Assembly: GCF_900129005.1 (NCBI RefSeq)
Contig: NZ_FQUN01000013.1
Span: forward strand, 100,649 to 164,648
Source of the DNA: Leeuwenhoekiella marinoflava DSM 3653
Lineage (GTDB): Bacteria; Bacteroidota; Bacteroidia; Flavobacteriales; Flavobacteriaceae
Direction of reading: 5' to 3'
DNA: 64,000 bases
In this document: positions 9,942 to 18,868 of the stretch, one piece after another
How the letters are laid out: each line of letters opens with the position of its first letter
Numbering within the stretch: position 1 is the stretch's first letter
The notes under the pieces: generated by a model
What the model was told of the DNA's origin: nothing
What the model saw: the letters and a program-made list of their open reading frames with translations, nothing else
Database searches by the model: none
Program-made: the position numbers and the translations under genes

Positions 9942-10077
9942 AAGCGTATTTTTAGAATTAACGTTCAGTAACAAGACGGAAGAACCGTTATTTTGTTACA
10001 TCACATTAGTACCTTTACAACTCTACTTTGCTTTTTTCGATACAAAAAATCTTAGTTTGAGCATAAATAAGCAGTCT

Positions 10078-11151
10078 ATGGAAGAGAAATTAATGTCGCG
10101 CAAAAAGCCCACCTATCCTATTGGTGAGAAGCTTCAGGAATATTTGAATAAGTACAACAGAGCTACACAAATCCCTGTTTTCTATGATGATCTGTTACGT
10201 TTTTCCGGTGGAATAAATATTTACGATAAAAATGATAAAGACACGTTATGGATTAGTGTATACTACCCGGAACATGAACGCAAAGAGATAGAAGAAAGTC
10301 TTAAGCGTGTTTATGCCATTTTACATTCTGATGGTAATGAAAATGTATTGCCCTTCTTAAGCGTTACGGCAATTGACTATTGCACCTTTGGTAACTCGAA
10401 GCCTTTCCGCATAAAAGTCAATAATATTTTTAATGACAACTATACTTATTTCTATGTAAAAAAAGCAGATGCCAGTCGCATTTATGGCTTGGATCTAGAA
10501 CATATTTTGTCTCCCAACCGCATCAACTTTTTGGTTTATAAAGACACACTTATAGAAGAACATATTGTGGGTATTCCCGGTGATGTTTTTATTTCTGATT
10601 ATCTGGAAGATTGTGATGATGTAGGTAAAGCCCAGCTGGCTAAAGAATTTGTAAAATTTAACGAGCGCTGTATGATACTGCTTTTAGGTGATATGCGATC
10701 GTATAATTACGTCGTGATCCCAACGCATGATTTTGATCATATTAAATATAAAATACGTGCGATTGATTTTGATCAGCAAGCCTATGAGGGAAACTTTAAA
10801 GTATATAAACCCCATATTTTTAAAGAAAACTTTAGAATGGTAGAACTGGTTTCTAACCGACTTAGAGATAAATCTATAGAACAATACCGTGAAGAAGAGC
10901 GTGCTGTACTCGCAAAACGAATCATCACTTCTAAAAACCGCTTACGTCGATTATTGAAATGTATGACTCAAGACAAAATTTCTTCTGAAGAAAACCTGAA
11001 ACAACTACGCAGTCAATTATACGACTACACGATGGACATGAAATTTAAGCGTGCAAAATCTATGGGTCAAATTGTAAAAACTGCTCTGGCTTTTGTCAAG
11101 CGTAATTATGAAGATGTAAGTATGAAGCGTATTATGGAAGCGCGATACTAA
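10078..11151 (+). CDS. Conserved protein of unknown function with kinase-like motifs
   Basis: The open frame begins at 9907, inside the divergent ABC gene. The translation only looks protein-like from the ATG at 10078 (MEEKLMSRKKPTYPIGEKLQ, 358 residues); a second ATG lies at 10093. I recognise it as a protein conserved in flavobacteria but without a known role. Residues DMRSYNYVV (about 10690-10716) and IRAIDFDQQ (about 10756-10782) resemble the catalytic-loop Asp/Asn and the DFD/DFG metal-binding motif of protein-kinase-like folds. The C terminus (from about 10880) is helical and basic. It is convergent with the GH15 gene across a strong terminator. Confidence 0.75.
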   Translation: MEEKLMSRKKPTYPIGEKLQEYLNKYNRATQIPVFYDDLLRFSGGINIYDKNDKDTLWISVYYPEHERKEIEESLKRVYAILHSDGNENVLPFLSVTAIDYCTFGNSKPFRIKVNNIFNDNYTYFYVKKADASRIYGLDLEHILSPNRINFLVYKDTLIEEHIVGIPGDVFISDYLEDCDDVGKAQLAKEFVKFNERCMILLLGDMRSYNYVVIPTHDFDHIKYKIRAIDFDQQAYEGNFKVYKPHIFKENFRMVELVSNRLRDKSIEQYREEERAVLAKRIITSKNRLRRLLKCMTQDKISSEENLKQLRSQLYDYTMDMKFKRAKSMGQIVKTALAFVKRNYEDVSMKRIMEARY

Positions 11152-11165
11152 TTAATGCCATAAAA

Positions 11166-11197
11166 AACAAAAACCCCGCAGGTACGGGGTTTTTGTT
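11166..11197. terminator. Strong bidirectional intrinsic terminator
   Basis: A perfect 13-bp stem (arm AACAAAAACCCCG with its complement) closes a 6-nt loop, with A-rich flank on one side and T-rich on the other. It sits between the convergent unknown-function gene and the GH15 gene, so it can end transcription from both directions. Confidence 0.9.
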
Positions 11198-11213
11198 TCT
11201 ATTTTCATAGCTA

Positions 11214-13025
11214 TTAATACAATATCGGTTTAAAATGAATCTCGTCATCCTCTTCCCCCCCATACTTGGCAAAATTAGTAGCAGTCTCAATTAAGGCTAA
11301 ATGTGAATATGCCTGCGGAAAATTACCCAGCAAACGCTTGGTTTTAAAATCAATATCCTCACTAAACAACCCTAAGTGATTGCTATACGACAACAACTGA
11401 TCAAAGTATTTTATCGCTTTCTGGCGCTCCCCTATTTTAAATAAACTGTCGATAAACCAGAATGTACAAATAGTAAAAGACGAACTAGGCTCACCAAAAT
11501 CATCTTCATTCTTATAACGATACATCAAACCGTCTTTACACAGTTCGCGCTCTGTAGCTTCAACTGTTGATACAAAACGTGGATTCTTAGCATCTATAAA
11601 ACCGTACTGTTCCATGAGTAAGGTAGAAGCATCCAAATCTTTCGAACCGTAATACTGGGTATAAGCTTGCATATCTTCATTCCAGGCATTGTCGCAGATA
11701 TCATCATGAATCTCTGTTCGCAGTGCTTGCCATTCTTCCAAATTACGGTGGCGTTTCAAAACTTCGGCTATTTTTATAGCACGGTCTATCGCAACCCAGC
11801 ACAAGAGTTTAGAGAATGTAAAATGACGATCTTCTGTACGTAATTCCCAGATTCCTTTATCAGATTCTCTCCAGTGTTGTTTTACAATTTTGATGATTCC
11901 TAATACAACCGTCCAAAGCTCTTCGCTGTTCTCTAGTGTGGTTTCAAATTGAATGAATTGCTGATAGATAACTTCCATCAGAATTCCGTAGATATCATTT
12001 TGCTTTTGAATGTACGCCGCATTTCCTACACGTACCGGTGCAGAATTTTTATAACCAGAAAGATGATCTAATGTATATTCTACAAGGTTCTTTTCGCCAT
12101 TAATACCATACATAATTTGCATTTTCTCATCCTTATCGGGCAACGTATCTATAATAAATTGTAAGAAATTATGTGCATATTTTGTGTGCCCCAGATTAGA
12201 AATAACGCGTATTACCATAGAAGCATCACGCACCCAGCAAAAACGATAATCCCAGTTGCGCACTTCGCCAATAGTCTCTGGCAATGAGGTTGTCGCAGCA
12301 GCAAGCACAGCACCAGATTTTTCAAAAGTCAGTGCTTTTAAGGTTAGCGCACTACGCATAATCTCATTCTGATAAAGCGGATATTTGGTAGTCACTTCGC
12401 TCCAGTTCATCCAATAAACCTTAGTACGCTGAAATTTAAGATACGCACGGTCTAACGTTTGCTCCATCAACTTCTCGTGATAAGACATCAACAAAAAAGC
12501 ATTTCCGTCTAATGTTATGGCCTTTTTATTGAGAATATGCTCTTTTTCAAGATTAGTATATAAATAGAGTGAATCGTATTTACCGTCATCGGTATAGCTT
12601 TCTATATATTCCCCTTTATTTACGGTTATCGTTTTTACGCTGGCATACTCCAACTTAGGGTCGTAATTACAAACAAACTTAGGAGCTCCTTTTACTAAAC
12701 GTATAAATCTGATGATATCTGGCGGAGCATAAAAAGATCCACTTCTTTTTTCATAACGCGGCATAAAGTCAAATACCTCAAAAGCATCAGTCCCGTTATC
12801 ATACATGGTGCGTAAAATATTAGTCTGCCACATGTACTTTTGAGAAATCTCATAATCCTCACTTACTTCAAAACTCTGAGATCCTCCTTTTTCTTCATCC
12901 AGTAATTTTGCAAAAACTGAAGGTGAGTCAAAAATGGGAAGACAACACCAATCTAGAGATCCTTTATCTGATATTAAGGCTGCACTTTTGCAGTTTCCTA
13001 TGATTCCGTAGTTTAAATTATCCAT
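11214..13025 (-). CDS. GH15 family glycosidase (glucoamylase or trehalase type)
   Basis: The 603-residue protein carries the N-terminal beta-sandwich and the (alpha/alpha)6 barrel of bacterial GH15 enzymes. The start reads NYGIIGNCKSAALISDKGSLDWCCLP. Characteristic motifs are RNWDYRFCWVRDAS, GIWELRTEDRHFTFSK (general-acid Glu region) and FGEPSSSFTICTFWFIDSL (general-base Glu region). No signal peptide is visible, so it is probably cytoplasmic. It is divergent, across 109 bp, from a fused trehalose-6-phosphate synthase/phosphatase. Because mycobacterial GH15 members are trehalases, a role in trehalose turnover is plausible; a glucoamylase acting on alpha-glucans remains the alternative. Confidence 0.9.
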   Translation of the reverse strand: MDNLNYGIIGNCKSAALISDKGSLDWCCLPIFDSPSVFAKLLDEEKGGSQSFEVSEDYEISQKYMWQTNILRTMYDNGTDAFEVFDFMPRYEKRSGSFYAPPDIIRFIRLVKGAPKFVCNYDPKLEYASVKTITVNKGEYIESYTDDGKYDSLYLYTNLEKEHILNKKAITLDGNAFLLMSYHEKLMEQTLDRAYLKFQRTKVYWMNWSEVTTKYPLYQNEIMRSALTLKALTFEKSGAVLAAATTSLPETIGEVRNWDYRFCWVRDASMVIRVISNLGHTKYAHNFLQFIIDTLPDKDEKMQIMYGINGEKNLVEYTLDHLSGYKNSAPVRVGNAAYIQKQNDIYGILMEVIYQQFIQFETTLENSEELWTVVLGIIKIVKQHWRESDKGIWELRTEDRHFTFSKLLCWVAIDRAIKIAEVLKRHRNLEEWQALRTEIHDDICDNAWNEDMQAYTQYYGSKDLDASTLLMEQYGFIDAKNPRFVSTVEATERELCKDGLMYRYKNEDDFGEPSSSFTICTFWFIDSLFKIGERQKAIKYFDQLLSYSNHLGLFSEDIDFKTKRLLGNFPQAYSHLALIETATNFAKYGGEEDDEIHFKPILY

Positions 13026-13134
13026 GAAAGTTTTTAAAAAGTTCTAAAGTTCTATTAAACGGCTAGTGTAACCGCTTCGATTTTCCGAAATTTAAGCATT
13101 AACAAAAAATCTAACCTTCCGATTACCTGTTTTT

Positions 13135-15339
13135 ATGAGTAAAACTATCATTATTTCAAATAGACTGCCTTTACAATTACAAATCGACAATAAAAAAATC
13201 AAAGCCACTCCCAGTGTTGGCGGTTTAGCAACCGGAATGAAATCTGTTCACCGTGACAGTAACGGAATATGGATTGGATGGACCGGTCTAACCGAAGAAG
13301 AGATTCCCGCGGACCTTCGTGACGAGGTTGTAGATGCCACAATTAAAGAACAATGTGTTCCTGTTTCATTATCAGAAGAAGATATTGACGGCTTTTACTA
13401 CGGCTTCTCCAACCGTACTATTTGGCCACTTTTCCATTATTTTATGGAGTATACCGAGTTTGAAAAGGAAAGTTGGCAGAGCTATGTTGAAGTGAATGAA
13501 AAATATGCTGAGGTAGTACTTGATAATATTGAAGAGGGTGATACGGTTTGGGTTCACGATTATCAGTTGATGCTGCTTCCTGCGCTTATTAAAAAAGAGC
13601 GACCAGATGTACAAATTGGTTTCTTTTTACACATTCCGTTTCCTTCTTATGAAGTTTTCAGAACGCTTCCGTGGAGAGAAGAAATTTTAAAAGGTTTATT
13701 AGGTTCAGACCTAATCGGTTTTCATACTTACGATTATCAGCGTCACTTTTTAAGTTCGGTTTCGCGTATTTTAAGACACGAAGTGAGCTTTAATGAAATC
13801 ACACTCAAGGATCGTATTGTAACGGTTAACTCGTACCCAATGGGTATTGACTATGATAAGTTTTCTGAAGCTGCAGCAAAACACGACGCTGCAAAGAATC
13901 AATCAGAATTACAGCGCCGCCTGGATCTACATATAGATTCTACGCCAGATGCAAAAATGATCCTTTCTATAGATCGTCTTGATTACAGTAAGGGAATTGC
14001 GAATCGCATCAGAGCGTATGAGTATTTCCTTGAAAAATATCCGGAGTTTAAAGAGAAAGTTCGTCTGGTTATGTTGGCGGTTCCGTCTCGATCTAACGTC
14101 CCACAATATCAATTGCTGAAAAAAGAAGTTGATGAACTGGTAGGCCGTATCAACGGAAAATTTGCCTCGGTAAGTTGGACACCGATCTGGTATTTCTACC
14201 GCTCAATGCCTTTTGAAAACCTTATCGATTTATATACCACTTGCGAAGTCGCACTTCTAACGCCTATTAGAGACGGGATGAATCTCGTTGCTAAAGAATA
14301 TGTTGCCACCAGAACCGACAAAAAGGGGGTTCTTATTTTAAGTGAAATGGCGGGTGCTGCTCAAGAAATGAGTGAAGCACTTATTATAAATCCAAATAAT
14401 TTTGAGGAAATTGCAGATGCTTTGAAACAAGCAATAGAAATGCCCGAAGCCGAGCAAATCAAACGCAATAAATTCCTTCAGAAACGATTAAAAAGATATA
14501 ACGTAGAGAAATGGGCTAACGACTTTATGACATCTCTAAAAGACACTGCTCACAAATCAGATATTGTAAAAGCGATACGTATGCGTGCTGATCAGGAAGA
14601 TGAAATGTTTGATGCTTATAAAAAAGCAGATAAACGTATTCTTTTCTTGGACTATGACGGCACTTTAAGAGCCTTTGTCAACAATCCTGAAGATGCCAGT
14701 CCTGACGATGACTTATTAGAATTGGTTAGAACCATACACAATCAAGAAAATACTGAAGTGGTAATCATAAGTGGTCGTGATCGCCATACTTTAGGAACTT
14801 GGTGGCAGGATGTACCTATCACGCTTATCGCTGAGCACGGCGTCTGGAAAAGACCTGTAGGCGGTGAATGGGCCGTTACCGAAAATCTCAAGAACGACTG
14901 GATGGATACGGTGCGTCCTATTCTTGAAAAGTTTGTAGACCGCACCGCCGGTACTTTTATAGAAGAGAAAAACTATTCTCTGGCTTGGCATTATCGCAAT
15001 GCTGATCCTGATTTGGGTGAAAAACGAGCGAGCGAACTTTCTAACGTTCTTAAAGAACTTTCAGCAAATAATGAGTTGGGTGTTTTAGACGGAAACAAAG
15101 TACTGGAGATTAAAGACAGTACTATTCATAAAGGTAAAGCGGTAACCAAGCATATTTTTGGTAAAGACTACAGCTTTAAGTTTGCTATAGGTGACGACTG
15201 GACCGATGAATTCATGTTTCAAGATTTACCAGATGATGCATTTACAATTAAAGTTGGGTTGCAGAAAACAGCCGCTAAATATTACGTAGATGACACCGAA
15301 CGTGTGCGCGACTTGCTTAAAAAGTTTGCCGCATCCTGA
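13135..15339 (+). CDS. Fused trehalose-6-phosphate synthase/phosphatase
   Basis: The 734-residue protein joins a GT20 synthase domain (about residues 1-465; GGLATGMKS, VHDYQLMLLP, HIPFPS, DRLDYSKGI, DGMNLVAKEY) to a HAD-type trehalose-phosphatase domain (about 495-734; FLDYDGTLRAF with the nucleophile Asp, ISGRDRHTL, GDDWTDEFMF). It therefore should make trehalose from UDP- (or ADP-) glucose and glucose-6-phosphate in one polypeptide, equivalent to OtsA plus OtsB. Trehalose is an osmoprotectant, consistent with a marine or salt-exposed host. The gene shares a divergent intergenic region with the GH15 gene, suggesting joint control of synthesis and breakdown. Confidence 0.95.
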   Translation: MSKTIIISNRLPLQLQIDNKKIKATPSVGGLATGMKSVHRDSNGIWIGWTGLTEEEIPADLRDEVVDATIKEQCVPVSLSEEDIDGFYYGFSNRTIWPLFHYFMEYTEFEKESWQSYVEVNEKYAEVVLDNIEEGDTVWVHDYQLMLLPALIKKERPDVQIGFFLHIPFPSYEVFRTLPWREEILKGLLGSDLIGFHTYDYQRHFLSSVSRILRHEVSFNEITLKDRIVTVNSYPMGIDYDKFSEAAAKHDAAKNQSELQRRLDLHIDSTPDAKMILSIDRLDYSKGIANRIRAYEYFLEKYPEFKEKVRLVMLAVPSRSNVPQYQLLKKEVDELVGRINGKFASVSWTPIWYFYRSMPFENLIDLYTTCEVALLTPIRDGMNLVAKEYVATRTDKKGVLILSEMAGAAQEMSEALIINPNNFEEIADALKQAIEMPEAEQIKRNKFLQKRLKRYNVEKWANDFMTSLKDTAHKSDIVKAIRMRADQEDEMFDAYKKADKRILFLDYDGTLRAFVNNPEDASPDDDLLELVRTIHNQENTEVVIISGRDRHTLGTWWQDVPITLIAEHGVWKRPVGGEWAVTENLKNDWMDTVRPILEKFVDRTAGTFIEEKNYSLAWHYRNADPDLGEKRASELSNVLKELSANNELGVLDGNKVLEIKDSTIHKGKAVTKHIFGKDYSFKFAIGDDWTDEFMFQDLPDDAFTIKVGLQKTAAKYYVDDTERVRDLLKKFAAS

Positions 15340-15360
15340 TTAAGACTATACTTTAGATCA

Positions 15361-15480
15361 TTTACTCGATAATCGAGATTTAAACCTGACTACCGGGTAG
15401 GCAGGTGCTCCAAGGCTTGCCTCGAATTTAAGATCTATTTTCTTTTAATGTCTTGTAGGCTTGCCCCAAGATGATTTACT
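15361..15480 (+). repeat. Intergenic repeat, copy A (inverted partner at 18562-18698)
   Basis: This non-coding stretch begins 21 bp after the trehalose gene. Its first 28 bases (15361-15388) are an exact reverse complement of 18671-18698, and most of the remainder aligns imperfectly with the rest of the second copy; 15400-15411 also matches 18654-18665 exactly. It contains internal short palindromes (CTCGAT-A-ATCGAG and CTACC-G-GGTAG), so it can fold. It looks like a member of a dispersed intergenic palindromic repeat family; family size cannot be judged from one window. Confidence 0.8.
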
Positions 15481-15540
15481 TTTATAGCGAGCAGATTTAT
15501 TTTAAAGTTCTGTTCGCTTTTTTTAATCCTAACACTTGAT

Positions 15541-16890
15541 ATGAAATATACTTTTACTCTTATTTTTCTTTCTTGTTTTACAGCCCTACTGGCTCAAAAC
15601 AATGTTCCTTCAGAAACAGATTTGCGCATCTACGGGATTGTTGATGCAGTCTCGGCTGATCGCATAGAAAAAGATGTACGCGCTCTTGCCGGTTTCGGTA
15701 CACGCAACACCTTTAGCGACACTTTAAGTGACACACGCGGCATAGGAGCTGCAAGAAGGTTCATTAAAGCCGGATTTGAAAAAACTTCTCAGAACTGCGG
15801 AGGTTGTCTTGATGTGTTTTATCAGAAAGATTTAGTTACACCAGATATGGGCAGTCGAATTCCTAAAGAAACATACGTGGTAAATGTTGTTGCTATTCAA
15901 AAAGGAACCAAATATCCTAATCGTTATATCATTATGAGTGGTGATATAGATTCACGAGCAAGCGACGCTACAGATTTTACAACAGATGCTCCAGGAGCAA
16001 ATGATAATGCAAGCGGTATGGCAGGAACAATGGAAGCTGCCCGCGTACTTTCTAAATATAAATTTGAGAATAGTATTATTTATGTGGGCTTATCTGGCGA
16101 GGAACAAGGACTCTTCGGAGGTAAAGGATTGGCGGAATACGCAGTTAAGCAAGGTTGGGATATCATCGGGATTTTAAATAACGATATGATAGGTAATATT
16201 GAAGGTGTTGACGGAGTAATCAGCAACCGGGATTTTAGAATTTTCTCAGAGCCTGTAGCGGCTAATGAAACCGAAAATCAACGCAAAGCGCGTCGTTTTT
16301 ACGGTGGTGAAGTTGATGGCAATTCAAGACAATTGGCGCGTTATATTCATAAAAATGTTACCGATTATATGCCCGAAATGAACCCGATGATGATCTATCG
16401 TCTGGATCGTTTTGGCCGTGGTGGTCATCACAGACCTTTTAATGATTTAGGCTTCGCTGGAATTCGTATTATGGAAGCTCACGAAAACTATACACAACAA
16501 CATCAGGACATTCGTACTGAAGATGGTATTGAATATGGTGATGTTGTAGAACATGTTAACTTCCCGTATGCAGCAAAACTTACAGCGGTGAATGCAATAA
16601 ACTTAGCAAGTTTAGCCTGGGCGCCTCCTGCCCCAGAAACTGTGAAGATTGGCGGTATTGTAGAAGCAGATGCTAAGCTGCAATGGACTAAAGTAAGCGG
16701 AGCATTTGGTTATAAGATTTACTGGAGAGACACCACTTCTCCTACTTGGGATCACAGCCGTTATGTGGGTGATGTTTCAGAAATCACTTTAGATGGAATT
16801 GTAATTGATAATTCATTCTTTGGTGTTTCAGCAGTAGGTGCTAATGGTCACGAAAGTCTTGTCGTATTTCCTAACGCAATCATGCGATAA
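15541..16890 (+). CDS. Secreted M28-family metallopeptidase
   Basis: The 449-residue product starts with a signal peptide (about residues 1-19, ending LLAQ). The M28 peptidase domain shows the expected zinc ligands and catalytic residues in order: SGDIDSR, GANDNASG (bridging Asp), SGEEQGLFGG (catalytic Glu pair), NNDMIGN and MEAHENY (His). A fibronectin-III-like C-terminal domain follows (about residues 365-449, LQWTKVSGAFGYKIYW). Family members are aminopeptidases or carboxypeptidases; specificity is not readable. It is followed 45 bp later by an M1 peptidase gene, and the pair is probably co-expressed for extracellular peptide use. Confidence 0.9.
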   Translation: MKYTFTLIFLSCFTALLAQNNVPSETDLRIYGIVDAVSADRIEKDVRALAGFGTRNTFSDTLSDTRGIGAARRFIKAGFEKTSQNCGGCLDVFYQKDLVTPDMGSRIPKETYVVNVVAIQKGTKYPNRYIIMSGDIDSRASDATDFTTDAPGANDNASGMAGTMEAARVLSKYKFENSIIYVGLSGEEQGLFGGKGLAEYAVKQGWDIIGILNNDMIGNIEGVDGVISNRDFRIFSEPVAANETENQRKARRFYGGEVDGNSRQLARYIHKNVTDYMPEMNPMMIYRLDRFGRGGHHRPFNDLGFAGIRIMEAHENYTQQHQDIRTEDGIEYGDVVEHVNFPYAAKLTAVNAINLASLAWAPPAPETVKIGGIVEADAKLQWTKVSGAFGYKIYWRDTTSPTWDHSRYVGDVSEITLDGIVIDNSFFGVSAVGANGHESLVVFPNAIMR

Positions 16891-16935
16891 TATTTTTTGG
16901 AATAACTTTTGAATTCAATATCCTAAATATAAACA

Positions 16936-18561
16936 ATGCATAAATTATTTTCTCTGGCATTAGTCCTACTAACGATGTCAGCAGTTGCTCAAAAAACAAC
17001 ATTCACACATCAAGATTCTCTAAAAGGAAGTATCACTCCGCAGCGCGCTTGGTGGGATCTTACGCATTACGACCTTGACGTAGCTATTGATCCTGAAAAA
17101 GAATTTATTTCGGGTAAAAATACGGTTACTTATAAAGTTTTAGAACCGTATCAAACGCTTCAGATAGATTTACAGGAACCGATGAAGTTGCTTAGCGCAG
17201 TTCAAAACGGAAAAAAATTAGAGATTAAAAAAGATGGTGCTGCTTATTTTATTTCACTTAAAGCAAAACAAAAGAAAGAAGCGTTAAACAATATACTATT
17301 AAAGTTTGAAGGAAAACCTGTAGTTGGTGCTCGCTTACCTTGGGATGGCGGCTGGACGTGGCAAGAAGATTCTAACGGAATGCCATTTGCTGCTAATGCT
17401 AATCAAGGAATTGGTTCCTCAATATGGTGGCCTAATAAAGATATTCCATATGATGAGGCAGACAGCTTAGACCTTAAGATTTCCGTACCTAAAGGGCTTA
17501 TGGCGGTAGGAAACGGTCGTCTTATTGACTCTTCTAAAACTGAGAAAACAGCTACCTATCACTGGGCAGTTAAAAATTCCATCAATAGTTATGGTATTAG
17601 TGCAGACATAGCAGATTATGCACATTTTTCAGACACTTACAAAGGTGAAAAAGGAGACTTAAAGCTCAATTTTTATGTGTTGAAAGAAAATCTTGAGAAA
17701 GCAAAAGAGCAGTTCAAACAAGTACCGCTAATGCTTGAAGCCTTTGAGCACTGGTTTGGGCCCTACCCGTTTTATGAAGATGGATATAAATTGGTTGAAG
17801 TCCCTTATTTAGGTATGGAACATCAAAGCAATGTGACGTACGGTAACAGATATGCTAACGGTTATTTAGGTCGAGACTTATCGGGTACCGGTTGGGGTTT
17901 AAAATTCGATTTTATAATCATTCACGAGAGTGGGCATGAGTGGTTTGCAAATAACATCACCAATAAAGATGTAGCGGATATGTGGGTGCACGAAGGCTTC
18001 ACAGCCTATTCTGAAAACTTATATGTTGATTATTACTTCGGAAAAGAAGCTGCTGCAGATTATGTTATTGGAACTCGTGGTTCTATCCGTAATGATCGCC
18101 CCATTATAGGCACTTACGGCGTAGATAACGAAGGAAGCGGCGATATGTATTATAAAGGAGCAAACGTACTACATACCCTTCGACAATTGATTGAAGACGA
18201 TGATAAATGGCGTGAAATTCTACGCGGATTGAATGAGCAGTTTTACCATAAAACGGTTACGACCGCTCAAATCGAGGATTACATCAGTAAAGAAAGTGGA
18301 ATTGATCTGACTGAATTTTGGGATCAATACCTGCGTACTACGATGATTCCGGAATTGGAGTATTCAATTGACAAAGACACATTAAAATTCCGCTATGTGG
18401 ATATCGTTGAAGATTTTGACATGCCGGTTCAGGTTTTAGTAAACAAAGAGAAATTATGGATTTACCCTTCCGCAAACTGGAAAACCCAATCGTTTGATGT
18501 ATCTATTTCTGAATTCCAAATAGATCGTAATTTCTATATTGAATCTGAAGAATTAGATTAG
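16936..18561 (+). CDS. Secreted M1-family metallopeptidase
   Basis: The 541-residue protein begins with a signal peptide (about residues 1-18, ending AVAQ). It then has the N-terminal beta domain of M1 aminopeptidases and a thermolysin-like catalytic domain with the zinc motif HESGHEW (about residue 330), completed by the Glu of HEGFTAYSE about 20 residues later. The substrate-amino-group loop is near LGMEHQS. It lacks the long C-terminal helical domain of PepN-type enzymes, as usual for this secreted Bacteroidota subgroup. It follows the M28 peptidase by 45 bp. Its stop codon directly abuts repeat copy B. Confidence 0.92.
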   Translation: MHKLFSLALVLLTMSAVAQKTTFTHQDSLKGSITPQRAWWDLTHYDLDVAIDPEKEFISGKNTVTYKVLEPYQTLQIDLQEPMKLLSAVQNGKKLEIKKDGAAYFISLKAKQKKEALNNILLKFEGKPVVGARLPWDGGWTWQEDSNGMPFAANANQGIGSSIWWPNKDIPYDEADSLDLKISVPKGLMAVGNGRLIDSSKTEKTATYHWAVKNSINSYGISADIADYAHFSDTYKGEKGDLKLNFYVLKENLEKAKEQFKQVPLMLEAFEHWFGPYPFYEDGYKLVEVPYLGMEHQSNVTYGNRYANGYLGRDLSGTGWGLKFDFIIIHESGHEWFANNITNKDVADMWVHEGFTAYSENLYVDYYFGKEAAADYVIGTRGSIRNDRPIIGTYGVDNEGSGDMYYKGANVLHTLRQLIEDDDKWREILRGLNEQFYHKTVTTAQIEDYISKESGIDLTEFWDQYLRTTMIPELEYSIDKDTLKFRYVDIVEDFDMPVQVLVNKEKLWIYPSANWKTQSFDVSISEFQIDRNFYIESEELD

Positions 18562-18698
18562 CAAACTATCTTAGGGCAAGCCTGTCTGTATCCGACAGAG
18601 GCAGGCCCACAAGGCATTAAAAGGAAACAGCTTTTGACTTCGAGGCTAACCTCGGAGCACCTGCCAGAGGCAGGTTTAAATCTCGATTATCGAGTAAA
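18562..18698 (-). repeat. Intergenic repeat, copy B (inverted relative to 15361-15480)
   Basis: Reading the minus strand gives the same repeat as copy A, with a 28-base exact match at 18671-18698. Internal inverted pairs (CCTGCC-TCT-GGCAGG) make it foldable. It contains about 15 extra bases relative to A near 18580-18605. The two copies face each other in opposite orientation around the M28/M1 gene pair. It may serve as an RNA 3'-end structure for the peptidase transcript, or be the remains of a small non-autonomous element. Confidence 0.8.
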
Positions 18699-18717
18699 AG
18701 CTACTTATATTGGTTAA

Positions 18718-18804
18718 ATCAAAGCCAAACGAGAAGATATCTGGCAACAGCGAATTGCTCAACTAATTGAGCTTAGTAAGCAGAATATCAAGCAACGAAG
18801 CTAA
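18718..18804 (+). pseudogene. Remnant of a YdeI/OmpD-associated family gene (C-terminal fragment)
   Basis: A 28-codon open stretch directly after repeat B reads IKAKREDIWQQRIAQL..., then ends in a stop codon. It is preceded by an in-frame TAA and has no start codon. The pattern AKRE-x5-RIAxxIEL resembles the C-terminal tail of YdeI/OmdA-type bacteriocin-protection proteins. The rest of the gene is absent, apparently replaced by the repeat. Assignment rests on a short motif remembered from the family, so confidence is modest. Confidence 0.35.
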
Positions 18805-18808
18805 AACA

Positions 18809-18849
18809 AAAAAGAACGCCCAATGCAAATTGCATTGGGCGTTCTTTTT
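18809..18849. terminator. Strong bidirectional terminator at the end of the arabinose operon
   Basis: Two 20-base arms are perfectly complementary around a single central base, with A-rich and T-rich ends. The hairpin separates the plus-strand peptidase region from the last gene of the minus-strand arabinose operon (aldose 1-epimerase, stop at 18869) and can terminate both. Confidence 0.92.
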
Positions 18850-18868
18850 ATAGAAAAGTTCTTTGTTA

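Noticed and set aside
9907..10077. N-terminal extension of the unknown-function gene
   Set aside because: The extension runs into the start region of the divergent ABC ATPase and is not protein-like before the ATG at 10078.
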